Assembly (NCBI GenBank): GCA_963817855.1
Contig: CAWFQA010000001.1
Span: forward strand, 1,674,001 to 1,738,000
DNA length: 64,000 nucleotides
Direction of reading: 5' to 3'
Source of the DNA: JAKAAZ01 sp963817855
GTDB lineage: Bacteria; Acidobacteriota; Terriglobia; Terriglobales; Acidobacteriaceae
Made by a program: the position numbers and the translations under genes. Below the pieces are notes generated by a model. The model was not told the origin of the DNA. It saw nothing but the letters and a program-made list of their open reading frames with translations, and ran no database searches. Positions 54,425 to 63,926 of this stretch are shown here, one piece after another. Position 1 is the first letter of the stretch. Each line of letters begins with the position of its first letter.

Positions 54425-55455
54425 CCTTGGCGCGATTGCGCGAGGCATGGGAGCGATTCTTCTTTGCGCCCCAGTCTCCTATGCCGATGGCAATCTTCCG
54501 GATTTTGTACGGAAGCTGCGTGACGATCACGCTGGTCCTGCTGCATTCGGAGTGGCTGGATTGGTACGGCGTTCACAGTTGGGTGACGCTCCAGACCATG
54601 ACAAGAGTCGAGCCCGGTGTTCGACTGAACCTGTTCACAGTGATGCCGCAGAATGACGCCTGGATCGCGACGTTTTTCTGGATATTCCTCGGCTTCGCAA
54701 TCTTGCTGACGGTTGGATTTTGGACTCGCCTAAGCAGCATCATTGTGTTCGTCTGCCTGGCCTCCATTCAACAGAGGAATCTTTACATCCTGCATGGCGG
54801 CGATGTGTTTCTGCGCGTCACTGGGTTTTTCCTGATGTTTGCCCCGGCGGGAGCGGCGTTGTCGATCGATCGGCTGATACGCGTTCGCAGAAAACTGGAG
54901 GGCACAGAGATTAAGCCACGGGCTCCGTGGGCGCAGCGCATGATTCAGTTTGAGCTGGCGCTACTGTATTTTGCTTCGTTCTTATGGAAGATCAAGGGCG
55001 CGCCCTGGTTGAATGGTACTGCGCTTTTTTATGTATTCCACATCCATGCCATCCAGCGATTTCCGTTGCCTGGGTGGACGCAGCAACTCTGGATTTTGAA
55101 ACTGGCAACCTGGTACACTCTGGTCCTCGAGTTCAGTCTCGGCGTGCTGATCTGGTTTCGGCCATTCCGTTACCCGCTGCTGTTGCTTGGGTTGCTGTTT
55201 CATTTATCGATCGAGTATTCGCTCAACATTCCCATGTTTGAGTGGGATGTCCTGACCGCATACGTGTTGTTTGTCGATCCGGCAGACTTGCAACGGACGG
55301 GTCGCGCCGCTCAGAAGATGTTATTTCGACGCACTCGACCTATGGCTTCAACAAACCCCGATACGGGTGACGTGATAGGTTTCAAGCCTGCGCAGGATTT
55401 CCGGCCTGACGAACCATCTCAACCAGGACCTTCCGCGTATCCTGGGGCGTCCTGA
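54421..55455 (+). CDS. HTTM-domain membrane protein (vitamin K-dependent carboxylase-like)
   Basis: 344 residues with about seven to eight hydrophobic segments. Start of the domain, PQSPMPMAIFRILYGSCVTI; then GFWTRLSSIIVFVCLASIQQRN, LYILHGGDVFLRVTGFFLMFAP (segments each under the reporting limit and contiguous), and YFASFLWKIKGAPWLNGTALFYV. This is the horizontally transferred transmembrane fold shared with gamma-glutamyl carboxylase. Bacterial members are mostly uncharacterised. Its 3' end overlaps the convergent HugZ-like gene by 74 bases. Confidence 0.85.
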   Translation: MTLARLREAWERFFFAPQSPMPMAIFRILYGSCVTITLVLLHSEWLDWYGVHSWVTLQTMTRVEPGVRLNLFTVMPQNDAWIATFFWIFLGFAILLTVGFWTRLSSIIVFVCLASIQQRNLYILHGGDVFLRVTGFFLMFAPAGAALSIDRLIRVRRKLEGTEIKPRAPWAQRMIQFELALLYFASFLWKIKGAPWLNGTALFYVFHIHAIQRFPLPGWTQQLWILKLATWYTLVLEFSLGVLIWFRPFRYPLLLLGLLFHLSIEYSLNIPMFEWDVLTAYVLFVDPADLQRTGRAAQKMLFRRTRPMASTNPDTGDVIGFKPAQDFRPDEPSQPGPSAYPGAS

Positions 55456-56188
55456 CCTCTCGCGGAAAGTTGATGCGAGTGCCCTTCATGCCTTCAGCCG
55501 TCTTCAATCGCAGAGAGAATCCCAGCCGATCCACGGATGTCATCGTCGCTTCCGAGGCGACCAGCTTCGCATGGGTTCGCGCTAGCAAAATCATCGAGTC
55601 CACGTGATCGGCATTCATATGGCTCAAGATGCCGGCCGATACTTCCGCCAAAGGATCCGGTGAGGCGTGCTCGTACTCTCTCGCCTCCACCCAACCCATG
55701 ACGCCGAATCCGCCTACGAAGTAGACGTCGATCGGTTGCAGCCGAAAGAAATTGAAGTCGGAAAAATCAACCCAGTAGCTGCTGTTCGGATGGCGCGCCA
55801 GATATTGTTCTCGTGCGGTAGCGATATCTTCTTGCCGTACGAGTTCGACCTGACCGATGAGCGTGGCTCGCGCGGCGCCTAGTGGATCGCCGTCCGCACC
55901 CGATTGCTCCACAAATAAGCTGGCTCGCGGGTCGGCTTTCAAATTTTGAGTATGCATCGCCATGTTGCTAATCAGGAAAATTGGTCGCCCGGCAGCATCG
56001 AGCGCGTAGGGCATCAGCGAGCCGAAAGGAAATCCCATATGTTTACGGGACAGCGTCGAAAGCGTCGCGATCGAAGTCAGTGAAAGAAGCGTGCGCACTC
56101 GTTCGGCATAGCTAGGCTCGGGGAGTTGCGGCCCCGCGGCGGTAGTGGATGCATGTTGGCGCGGTGTGGCGGTTTCCATAGCCGGCAT
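55382..56188 (-). CDS. HugZ-like pyridoxamine 5'-phosphate oxidase-fold protein with DUF2470
   Basis: 268 residues from ATG 56188, which follows GAGGG. FMN-binding split barrel about 30-165 (LTSIATLSTLSRKHMGFPFGSLMP, LISNMAMHTQNLKADPRASLFVEQ in pieces), then a DUF2470 domain (about 175-265, ILSHMNADHVDSMILLA, RINFPREVRTPQDTRKVLVEMV). Such proteins bind and may degrade heme (HugZ) or act as flavin reductases. The last 74 bases lie opposite the HTTM gene. Confidence 0.88.
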   Translation of the reverse strand: MPAMETATPRQHASTTAAGPQLPEPSYAERVRTLLSLTSIATLSTLSRKHMGFPFGSLMPYALDAAGRPIFLISNMAMHTQNLKADPRASLFVEQSGADGDPLGAARATLIGQVELVRQEDIATAREQYLARHPNSSYWVDFSDFNFFRLQPIDVYFVGGFGVMGWVEAREYEHASPDPLAEVSAGILSHMNADHVDSMILLARTHAKLVASEATMTSVDRLGFSLRLKTAEGMKGTRINFPREVRTPQDTRKVLVEMVRQAGNPAQA

Positions 56189-56296
56189 CGAATCCCTCAG
56201 TCTTAAGGGTACGCCGTCAGTGACGCCACGTTCAACGACACCTGCGCGCAGGCAAATCGGGGCGGGCACCACTCGCGTGTCTTGTTCGCGCAATCG

Positions 56297-57440
56297 TTAT
56301 CGAGTCATCGCGTAGTGCACTTCCTCTTCAATGGAAGCAATTTGCAGCGGGGGTTGATGCGCCCGTTGCAAGGATGCATTCACGTTGGCAAGGTCGCTAC
56401 TTTTAAAGTGTTGCCACGCGGCGATCTGTACGTTGGCTGCGCTCCTCATTTGATCGAAAATGACAATCGCCTGCGCCGGTGCCGGTCGATCACCGCTTTC
56501 AACGACACGTAGGGCGACGCCCAGACCCGTGTTGGCGTCGGCCAGTCCAATTTGTTTCTCCGGCGCCTTGGAATTTTCATCCACGCCATTTTTTATGGAC
56601 TCCAATTTTGTCAGAGCGCTGCGCAATTCTCCCTGCAGGTCCGCAGGATTTTTGTTCTTCGATTGCAACTTGGTCAACTGCGTCTCGACACTTTCCAACT
56701 CCGCCATCGCCTTGCGGCTGGTCAGCGTCTCACGATAGATCGATCCGGCAAGTGAGAATTGCTGATCGAGTACTTGCGTCGTAGCCGCACTGCGCGGGTC
56801 CATCGTCACATGCCCAGGCCGCTCCATCGAAGTTCCGTCGACAGTAAGGCGAAGTGTATAAGTCCCAGGCGGTACGCGAGGTCCAGGCGGAATGCTCGAG
56901 GCGTCAATGTCCTGGCCCTCGACATCCGTCCCCGAGCCGCCGGAAGAAAGATCCCAGATAAATCGATGCTCTCCCAGACTGGTCTTCAGGGTTTGTGGCT
57001 TCGGAAACCATCGCTCGGCAATCGGCAGCAGCGGCCGCTTGATCATCGTCTTATCGGCGCTGGAAAAGTGCCGCAGGACGCGACCATTCTCATCCAGAAT
57101 CTGCAATGTGACGTTGCGGGCATCGCTGCCGAGGTAATAATCAACGATCGCGCCATCAGGCGGGTTCTTCGCCTGCGGTTCCTCCGGAGGCAGCGGCGTT
57201 CCCAAAAACGCATCATTGTCTACGCGGACTATCATCGGCGGCGCGAATAGATATGCCTTGGTCGGGTTGACCGCTGCGGCCTGGCGCAGTGGCGCAATGT
57301 CATCCAGAATCCAGAAGGAACGGCCGTGGGTCGCGACGATAAGATCGTTGCCGTGAATCGTCATGTCGCGTACGGAAGTAACGGGAAGGTTCTGCTGCAA
57401 CGACTGCCAATAATCGCCGGCGTCAAAGGAAACATAGACT
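56297..57440 (-). CDS. BNR/VPS10-like secreted protein A, C-terminal part
   Basis: Continuation of the protein starting at 59504. In frame from about 57440 (VYVSFDAGDYWQSLQQNLP), it reads the last propeller blade, the conserved GNDLIVATHGRSFWILDD motif, a beta-sandwich linker (GTYTLRLTVDG) and a helical tail (about 56300-56700). The end of the upstream frame and this one are reconciled by deleting one base at 57440. The upstream ATG (57634) in this frame is not a real start. Confidence 0.82.
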
Positions 57441-59504
57441 TCCGAACTCCGTGCCGGCAAACAGCAGATTGCGCTGCTTCGGATCCTCGCGAACGGCACG
57501 CAGAAAATGCGTCGGCGCGATTCCATCGACTGAGAGCTTCCAACTTTTCCCGTAATCGTGGGTGATGTAGAGATATGGCTTTCGATCGCCCAAACGGTGT
57601 CTGTCGACCGCCGCATACGCGATTGCGGGGTCAAAATGCGACGCTTCGATCAGAGAAATCTTGCTCCACGGGGATAGGTCCGGCGGTGTCACATCGCGCC
57701 AGGTTTTGCCGCCGTCGGTCGTCAAATGAACCCGCCCAGTATCGCTGCCAGCCCAGATTTCATCCGCCTTCAGCGGCGATGGGGCAATCGTAAATACGAC
57801 TCCGTACCCCCGCTGCTCGGCATTTTCTGTACTGAGTTTGCCGACGTCGCTTGAACCTTCCACGGCTCCGGTCAGATCGGGGCTGATCTGCTGCCAGTGC
57901 AGGCCACCGTCCACCGTTTTCAATACGTACTGCGTTCCTAAATAAAGCGAGCGCTTATCTACTGGCGAGAAGACGAGTACCGGCGTCCAAGGATCGCGAT
58001 ATTTCCTCTTGTTGGCAGCTTTGTAGAAACCGCCGAGCGGCCATGGAGTGATGGTCTGGCCGAACGAGGTTCGCCGGTCAAACCGCTCGACGTCTCCATA
58101 GGTGTCGCTCGCGTAGATAATGTTTTCGTCCTTGGGATCGATGGCGAGATAGCCACTCTCACTGCCGCCGGGTAAGAACCAGTCGCGCATGTCGATGTGT
58201 CCGTGGTCGCTGCGACTGGCGATAGCGATAGAGCCGCTGTCTTGCTGCGCGCCGTAGACATAATAGGGAAACCTATTATCCGTGGTGACGTGATACATCT
58301 GTGCGGTCGGCTGGTTGTACCAAGTACTCCAGGTCTTGCCGCGGTCAAGGCTTAACGACGCACCTTGATCGACTCCCAGCATCAGGTCATTTGAGTTCTT
58401 TGGATCCACCCAGACCTGGTGATAATCGTCGCCGCCTGGTGCACCGCGCACAATTTCAATCGTCTTGCCGCCATCATTCGTCCGGTAGAGAGCCACGTTG
58501 GGAATGTATAGAACGTCCGCGTTGCCCGGATCGATCGCAAGCGAGCTGAAATACCAGGCACGGCTCGTCAGGCGCGAGTCGGTGTTGACCAGCGTCCAAG
58601 TATCACCACCATCGTCCGACCGGTAGAGGCCCGAGTGGCCGGGGCAAACGATGGTTGCATACACTCGAGCGCCGTCCGCGCTTACCGCGATTCCAGTCCG
58701 TCCCCAGGATCCCGTAGGCAAGCCGTGACCTGCAATTTGCGTCCATGTTGCGCCGCCGTCGGTCGTGCGATAGAGACCATTGCCGGGTCCTTCAACCGGA
58801 GGATAGGCGCTCCACGGAGGACGATGGGCATTCCACGTAGCCGCGAAGAGAATGTTCGGCTTGGCGTGTGCCATGGCAATATCCGCGATGCCGACATCGG
58901 GTCCCTTGTCGAGCACCCGCCGCCAATGCTGACCCGCGTCTGTCGATTTGTAGACGCCTCGCTCCTCGCTCGGTCCGTAGGCATGGCCAAGAACGCCGAC
59001 ATACACTGTGTTGGCATCATTCGGATCCACAAGAACGCGACTGATCTGTTGTGAGTCTGCAAGCCCGACGTGTTTCCACGTCGATCCTCCGTCGTCGCTG
59101 CGATAGACGCCATCGCCTGATGCAAGGTCAGAGCGGATATCAGATTCGCCCGTGCCGACATACATCACCTTCGGATCGGAGTCTGCCACCGCAATCGAGC
59201 CGATGGAGGCAACGGGGACTTGGTCGAAGACCGGGTGCCATACCGTCCCGGCGTCGGTGGTTTTCCATACGCCGCCGTCCACGCCGCCAAAGAAGAGCTT
59301 TCGATGACTTCCTGGAACTCCGCTCACGGCAACAACGCGCCCGGCGCGAAACGGACCGATAAGTCTCCATTGCAATCCGCTATAGAGCGCCGGCGGCAGT
59401 GACTGCGCCGCGACGGGCTGTGCAGTAGCCAGAGCCGAGAGAAGTGCGGCACAAGTGATCACAAATGCTGAGAGGAACTGCGAGACAGAACGAGAGATGT
59501 TCAT
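57423..59504 (-). CDS. BNR/VPS10-like secreted protein A, main part
   Basis: Secreted double-propeller protein of the VPS10/sortilin-like BNR type common in Acidobacteriota, about 1070 residues when rejoined to the 56297-57440 part. Signal peptide MNISRSVSQFLSAFVITCAALLS... ends at AAQS. The mature part opens with GLQWRLIGPFRAGRVVAVSG and carries many Asp-box repeats (KTTDAGTVW, RSDDGGSTW, KSTDAGQHW, RTTDGGATW, RSDDGGDTW). No enzymatic activity is known; glycosidase and structural roles have both been suggested for the family. Divergently paired with paralogue B, 250 bases away, so the two may share a promoter region. Confidence 0.87.
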   Translation of the reverse strand: MNISRSVSQFLSAFVITCAALLSALATAQPVAAQSLPPALYSGLQWRLIGPFRAGRVVAVSGVPGSHRKLFFGGVDGGVWKTTDAGTVWHPVFDQVPVASIGSIAVADSDPKVMYVGTGESDIRSDLASGDGVYRSDDGGSTWKHVGLADSQQISRVLVDPNDANTVYVGVLGHAYGPSEERGVYKSTDAGQHWRRVLDKGPDVGIADIAMAHAKPNILFAATWNAHRPPWSAYPPVEGPGNGLYRTTDGGATWTQIAGHGLPTGSWGRTGIAVSADGARVYATIVCPGHSGLYRSDDGGDTWTLVNTDSRLTSRAWYFSSLAIDPGNADVLYIPNVALYRTNDGGKTIEIVRGAPGGDDYHQVWVDPKNSNDLMLGVDQGASLSLDRGKTWSTWYNQPTAQMYHVTTDNRFPYYVYGAQQDSGSIAIASRSDHGHIDMRDWFLPGGSESGYLAIDPKDENIIYASDTYGDVERFDRRTSFGQTITPWPLGGFYKAANKRKYRDPWTPVLVFSPVDKRSLYLGTQYVLKTVDGGLHWQQISPDLTGAVEGSSDVGKLSTENAEQRGYGVVFTIAPSPLKADEIWAGSDTGRVHLTTDGGKTWRDVTPPDLSPWSKISLIEASHFDPAIAYAAVDRHRLGDRKPYLYITHDYGKSWKLSVDGIAPTHFLRAVREDPKQRNLLFAGTEFGSLCFL

Positions 59505-59756
59505 CACTCCTCAAATTGTGACGGTCAAAGGGCGCAGGATCAAGAGGTAACGCAAGAATGCAGCCAAAATGGAACCGGATGGCTGAAAATCTGACGTGCC
59601 CGTAACAGGGAAGTGTCGGATCGGCTATTCTGACGCATTGACAGGTGTCATGCAGAAATTTAGGCGCGTGTGAGATCGGGACTAGGCTGGGTTCCAACAG
59701 GAATCCGACGTTTGCAATTCCGGCTGAGTTCCACGCGAAACACCGAAGGGATGGAA

Positions 59757-60419
59757 ATGACGCAAAGACATTCTGCCTCTCCCTATTTGTTGGCCATCTT
59801 GTTATTGGCCGGCGTATTGCTTCCCGGCGCCACTTGTCTAGCCGCGAAGCACAACAGCTCGATGCCGGATATGCATTGGCGCATGATCGGCCCGTTTCGC
59901 GGGGGCCGCACTCGTGCAGCCGCAGGCGTTCCCGATCAGCCGAATGTTTTCTACGTAGGCCAGGTGGATGGCGGTGTTTGGAAATCGACGGACTATGGGC
60001 GCACCTGGAATCCTGTTTTCGACGGGCAGGACACGCAGTCGATCGGCGCAATCGCGGTGGCTCCGTCTGATGGCAATGTGGTGTACGTGGCCAGCGGAGA
60101 AGGGCTGCATCGGCCCGACCTTTCTGTTGGAGATGGCATCTATCGGTCCGCCGATGCGGGAAAAACATGGACACATCTTGGCCTCCGCGATGGCCAGCAG
60201 ATTCCCGCCATTGCCGTCGACCCGGGAAACGCCAACACCATTTTCGCGGCAGTGCTCGGACATCCGTATGGTCCCAATGCGGAGCGCGGAATCTTTCGCT
60301 CGACCGATGGCGGTAAAACCTGGGACAAGGTTTTGTACAAAGATGAAAATACCGGCGGCTCGGACGTCTGCCATCGATCCGAAGAATCCGCAGATGGTGT
60401 ACGCATCGCTGTGGGATGA
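59757..60419 (+). CDS. BNR/VPS10-like secreted protein B, N-terminal part
   Basis: Paralogue of the divergent gene. ATG 59757 follows GAAGGGATGGAA; signal peptide TQRHSASPYLLAILLLAGVL ends near CLAAK. Opening WRMIGPFRGGRTRAAAGV matches protein A (WRLIGPFRAGRVVAVSGV). Asp boxes: KSTDYGRTW, RSADAGKTW, RSTDGGKTW. The frame ends at 60419 after GGSDVCHRSEESADG, but AIDPKNPQMVY continues in the next frame if one base of GTCTGCC (60366-60372) is removed. Confidence 0.87.
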   Translation: MTQRHSASPYLLAILLLAGVLLPGATCLAAKHNSSMPDMHWRMIGPFRGGRTRAAAGVPDQPNVFYVGQVDGGVWKSTDYGRTWNPVFDGQDTQSIGAIAVAPSDGNVVYVASGEGLHRPDLSVGDGIYRSADAGKTWTHLGLRDGQQIPAIAVDPGNANTIFAAVLGHPYGPNAERGIFRSTDGGKTWDKVLYKDENTGGSDVCHRSEESADGVRIAVG

Positions 60420-62973
60420 ACGGCTGGGCCCATGGGAAGATGACAACAATTATGCGACCACGAACGGAGGACTTTTCAAGTCGACCGATGGTGGAACCAC
60501 TTGGAAGCAACTGACAAATGGTCTGCCGAAGGATTTAGTGCAGATCAACGTGGCGATCGCAGCGAGCAATCCGCAGCGGTTGTATGCGACGGTGTCGACC
60601 ATGAAAGAAGGTAACGGATACGCCACCGACCAAGGGTTAGGGGTGTACCGTTCCGATGACGGTGGGATGAGTTGGCGAAAGATCACCGACGATCCGCGTC
60701 CAGCGATGAAGATTGGCGGAGGCGATCTACCAGTGCCGGTCGTCGATCCGCAAAATCCTGACATTGTGTATAGCACCAGCATCGTGACTTGCCGTTCAGA
60801 AGACGGGGGCGAAACCTGGATCAGTCTGCGTGGAGCCCCAGGCGGAGACGATTATCAAAACATGTGGATCAATCCGCGCAATCCAAAAATTCTATTGCTG
60901 GTCAGTGATCAGGGCGCGCTGGTCAGTGTGAATGGCGGCGAAAGCTGGAGCTCCTGGTACAACCAGCCCACTGCGCAGCTCTATCATGTCGCGGCGACCA
61001 ACAGCTTTCCGTACCAGGTATGCGCCGGGCAACAGGAGAGCGGTTCCGTCTGTACTTTGACGCGCGGCAATGATGGCGAAATCACATTCCGCGATTGGCA
61101 TCCCGCAGGCATCATCGAGTACGGATATGCCGCACCCGATCCGCTGCATCCTGACATCGTGTATGGAGCGGGGAGAACGGAAGTTTCGCGATACGACATG
61201 GCGACCGGCCAGGTACAGAATGTCACGCCGCTGCCGATGCATAAGAAAGGTTTTCGCGCCGATCGAACAGAGCCAATTGAGTTTTCGCCTGTGAATCCGC
61301 ACACGCTGTACTACGCGACGAATCATCTATTCGTGACCACCGACAGCGGCCAGTCGTGGAAGATGATCAGTCCGGATCTGAGCCAGGAAAAGACCGGTCA
61401 ACCACCTTCAGTGCCGCCGCTCACGGCAAAGCAGCAGGAAGAACGCCGCGGCGTGATCTATTCAATCGCGGCTTCGTACAAAACGACGCAGACAATCTGG
61501 GCCGGGACCGACGACGGTCTGGTGTGGATTACGCGCGACGGAGGTGCGAACTGGAAGAACATCACGCCGCCGGGAGTCGCACCCTGGAGCAAGGTTGCAC
61601 AGATCGACGCGGCGCGCTTCGATGACGATTCCGCCTATGTTGCCGTGAATCGCTTTCGAGTGGATGATTTGCGTCCGTATGTGTACCGAACCCACGATGG
61701 CGGAAAAACCTGGGTCTCGATCAGCGCGGGTCTTCCTGATGACGCGCCAGTCAACGCAGTTCGAGCCGATCCTGTGCAGCCCGGATTGCTGTACGCGGCG
61801 ACGGAAAAATCCGTGTGGGTGTCCTTCGACGATGGCGATCATTGGCTGCCGTTGAATTACAACCTGCCGCACACTTCCATGCGCGATCTGCTGGTGAAGG
61901 ATAACGATCTGATTGTTGCGACCCACGGCCGTTCCTTCTGGATTCTCGATGATGTGAGTCCGCTGCGCCAGCTCGCAGCCAGTGCAGGTAAGAAGGAATC
62001 GATGTTGTTCCCACCCGCTCCAGCATGGCGTGTGCGACGTGACACGAATACAGATACGCCGCTGCCTGCAGATGAACCTGCCGGCGAGAACCCGCCCGAC
62101 GGCGCAATTCTTGACTACAGTCTGCCGCAGATTGCCCATACGGTGACCATCGAAATTTTGGATGGTAGCGGAAATGCTCTGCGCAAATACAGCAGCGATG
62201 ATCCTGTGGTCCCGACGTCAGAAAAGTTGCGCACCGACTTGATTCCGGAGTATTGGCCGAAGATGTACGGGCCGTTGCCGACTACGGCGGGAATGCATCG
62301 CTGGGTATGGGACCTTCGCTCTACCGCTCCCACGGCGACGAACTACTCTTATCCCATCGCTGCTGTGCCGCACCGCACCCCGCTGGTACCGCAAGGGCCA
62401 CTGGTTGCGCCGGGGACGTATACCGTTCGTTTGACCGTGGATGGCAGAAGCGAGACGCAGCAGTTGCGAGTAAAAATGGATCCGCGTGTCCACATGTCGC
62501 AGGCAGAGTTGGAAGCTCTACACGCGGCGCAGGTAACGATGGCCGCTGCACTGGATGAGCTAGCCAAGGCTGATCTCCAAGCGCATTCGGTCATGGAACA
62601 GGTAGGCGCGGTGCAGGATCCAGCGCTCAGCAAACAACTCGCGACATCGAATGCCGCACTGAAGACAATCCTGGAGGGCACGGGACCAAATGCGACTGCT
62701 GGCGCACACCGATTACCAGGCATAGATGAAGTGACAGCGGAGGCAACACTTCTCTACGGCGAACTGGAACAGGCGGATGCGAATCCGACGGCTGCGTTGC
62801 TGGCCGCAGCGGCGCATGTGCAAAAGGAAGGAACCGAAGTGCTTCCCGGATGGGAAAAATTCAAGCGCACACAATTGCCGGAGATGAATCAGCAGATGAG
62901 GAATGCTCATCATCCTGCGATCAATCCCGACCGCAAGCCCACCAATATGCCGCAAGCAGGTGATGAGGACTGA
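60370..62973 (+). CDS. BNR/VPS10-like secreted protein B, C-terminal part
   Basis: Main part of protein B, in frame from 60370. Repeats continue (KSTDGGTTW, RSDDGGMSW, RTHDGGKTW), then NDLIVATHGRSFWILDDVSP, the same closing motif as in protein A, a beta domain (GTYTVRLTVDGRSETQQLRV) and a helical tail (about 62490-62900). An open ORF upstream to 59968 in this frame is not coding. Rejoined protein is about 1070 residues, like A. Confidence 0.87.
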   Translation, partial: AIDPKNPQMVYASLWDERLGPWEDDNNYATTNGGLFKSTDGGTTWKQLTNGLPKDLVQINVAIAASNPQRLYATVSTMKEGNGYATDQGLGVYRSDDGGMSWRKITDDPRPAMKIGGGDLPVPVVDPQNPDIVYSTSIVTCRSEDGGETWISLRGAPGGDDYQNMWINPRNPKILLLVSDQGALVSVNGGESWSSWYNQPTAQLYHVAATNSFPYQVCAGQQESGSVCTLTRGNDGEITFRDWHPAGIIEYGYAAPDPLHPDIVYGAGRTEVSRYDMATGQVQNVTPLPMHKKGFRADRTEPIEFSPVNPHTLYYATNHLFVTTDSGQSWKMISPDLSQEKTGQPPSVPPLTAKQQEERRGVIYSIAASYKTTQTIWAGTDDGLVWITRDGGANWKNITPPGVAPWSKVAQIDAARFDDDSAYVAVNRFRVDDLRPYVYRTHDGGKTWVSISAGLPDDAPVNAVRADPVQPGLLYAATEKSVWVSFDDGDHWLPLNYNLPHTSMRDLLVKDNDLIVATHGRSFWILDDVSPLRQLAASAGKKESMLFPPAPAWRVRRDTNTDTPLPADEPAGENPPDGAILDYSLPQIAHTVTIEILDGSGNALRKYSSDDPVVPTSEKLRTDLIPEYWPKMYGPLPTTAGMHRWVWDLRSTAPTATNYSYPIAAVPHRTPLVPQGPLVAPGTYTVRLTVDGRSETQQLRVKMDPRVHMSQAELEALHAAQVTMAAALDELAKADLQAHSVMEQVGAVQDPALSKQLATSNAALKTILEGTGPNATAGAHRLPGIDEVTAEATLLYGELEQADANPTAALLAAAAHVQKEGTEVLPGWEKFKRTQLPEMNQQMRNAHHPAINPDRKPTNMPQAGDED

Positions 62974-63127
62974 GGTTCGCCTCCGGTTCGCTTTCGGCGA
63001 GTGATTTCCCGACAGCTTACCGCAACTTCAGGCTCGTTGGCGCGTCCATAGGATCAAGGTCGCGAGTGGTCCGTTTGACAGCGGGTCGGGGTGTGTCGGT
63101 CCACGTCAAGCGTAAGCGAGGTCAAGC
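62974..63127 (+). other. Short intergenic region, nothing recognised
   Basis: No promoter pair, hairpin or gene that I can support. Confidence 0.4.
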
Positions 63128-63610
63128 ATGAAGTTCCAGCGCCCATCTTCAATCCACACTTCCGCTAAATGCCTCCGCATGTGTCTGTTTATTTGTCTTG
63201 CCGTGGGATTGGTTTGCGGGGCCGCTTCCGCAGGGGCGCAGTCAACCATGCCAATCGGGCCGCAGGCGGACCCTGGCAGCATGTCCGGCGGCGATATGAG
63301 CCACATGGCCGGACACATGGTTTTCACGTCTCCGCGGCCAATGCAACCGGGCGATCAACAGAAAGCCGACGCGGTGGTGGCAGCTGCCAGGCGCGCGATG
63401 GAGCCGTACCGCGACTATCACAAGGCTCTGGCGGACGGTTATCGGATTTTCCTGCCCGATGTTCCGCAGGCCATCTATCACTTTTCAAGGCGCGATTATG
63501 CGATTGCGGCGCGATGGCAATTCGATCCAGCATTTCCAACCTCATTGCTGTACAAGAAAACGCCACGGAGGCTACAAGCTGGTTGGTGTAATGTACACGG
63601 ATCGAGTTGA
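63128..63610 (+). CDS. Secreted His/Met-rich protein, N-terminal part (frameshifted)
   Basis: Signal peptide LRMCLFICLAVGLVCGAASAGAQ, then a Met/His-rich start (MSGGDMSHMAGHMVF) that could bind metal, and a segment YRDYHKALADGYRIFLPDVPQ. The frame is lost after SLLYKKT because of one extra C in CGCCAC (63561-63566); the real continuation is HGGYKLVGVMYTDRV in the next frame. Function unknown; Cu or other metal binding is a guess from composition. Confidence 0.7.
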   Translation: MKFQRPSSIHTSAKCLRMCLFICLAVGLVCGAASAGAQSTMPIGPQADPGSMSGGDMSHMAGHMVFTSPRPMQPGDQQKADAVVAAARRAMEPYRDYHKALADGYRIFLPDVPQAIYHFSRRDYAIAARWQFDPAFPTSLLYKKTPRRLQAGWCNVHGSS

Positions 63611-63926
63611 CGCCACCGAGGCCGAATTGAATGACAGGATTCCATTGAGCATCGGCCGTTGGCACCAGCACATAAATTTCTGCAAAGCACCCCATCCAGA
63701 GAAGACCGAATACCTCGGACCCGATGCCAGATTCGGCCTCCGCGGCTCCATCACCACGGAAGCGGCCTGCGACGCTGCCGGAGGGATCTTTTATCCGCAC
63801 GTCTTCGGATGGATGGTCCACGTCTATCCCTACGAGAAAGATCCGAAGAAAATCTGGTCAATTGACGATGATCACGGACACGATAATATGGACCACTCCG
63901 CGATGCCGGGGATGCAGATCCAGTGA
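63561..63926 (+). CDS. Secreted His/Met-rich protein, C-terminal part
   Basis: Continues HGGYKLVGVMYTDRVDATEAEL, WHQHINFCKAP, FGLRGSITTEAACDAAGGIFYPHVFGWMVHVYP, ending in a His/Asp-rich tail (DDDHGHDNMDHSAMPG) that mirrors the N-terminal Met/His patch. The rejoined protein is about 265 residues. Not a recognised family. Confidence 0.68.
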   Translation, partial: RHGGYKLVGVMYTDRVDATEAELNDRIPLSIGRWHQHINFCKAPHPEKTEYLGPDARFGLRGSITTEAACDAAGGIFYPHVFGWMVHVYPYEKDPKKIWSIDDDHGHDNMDHSAMPGMQIQ

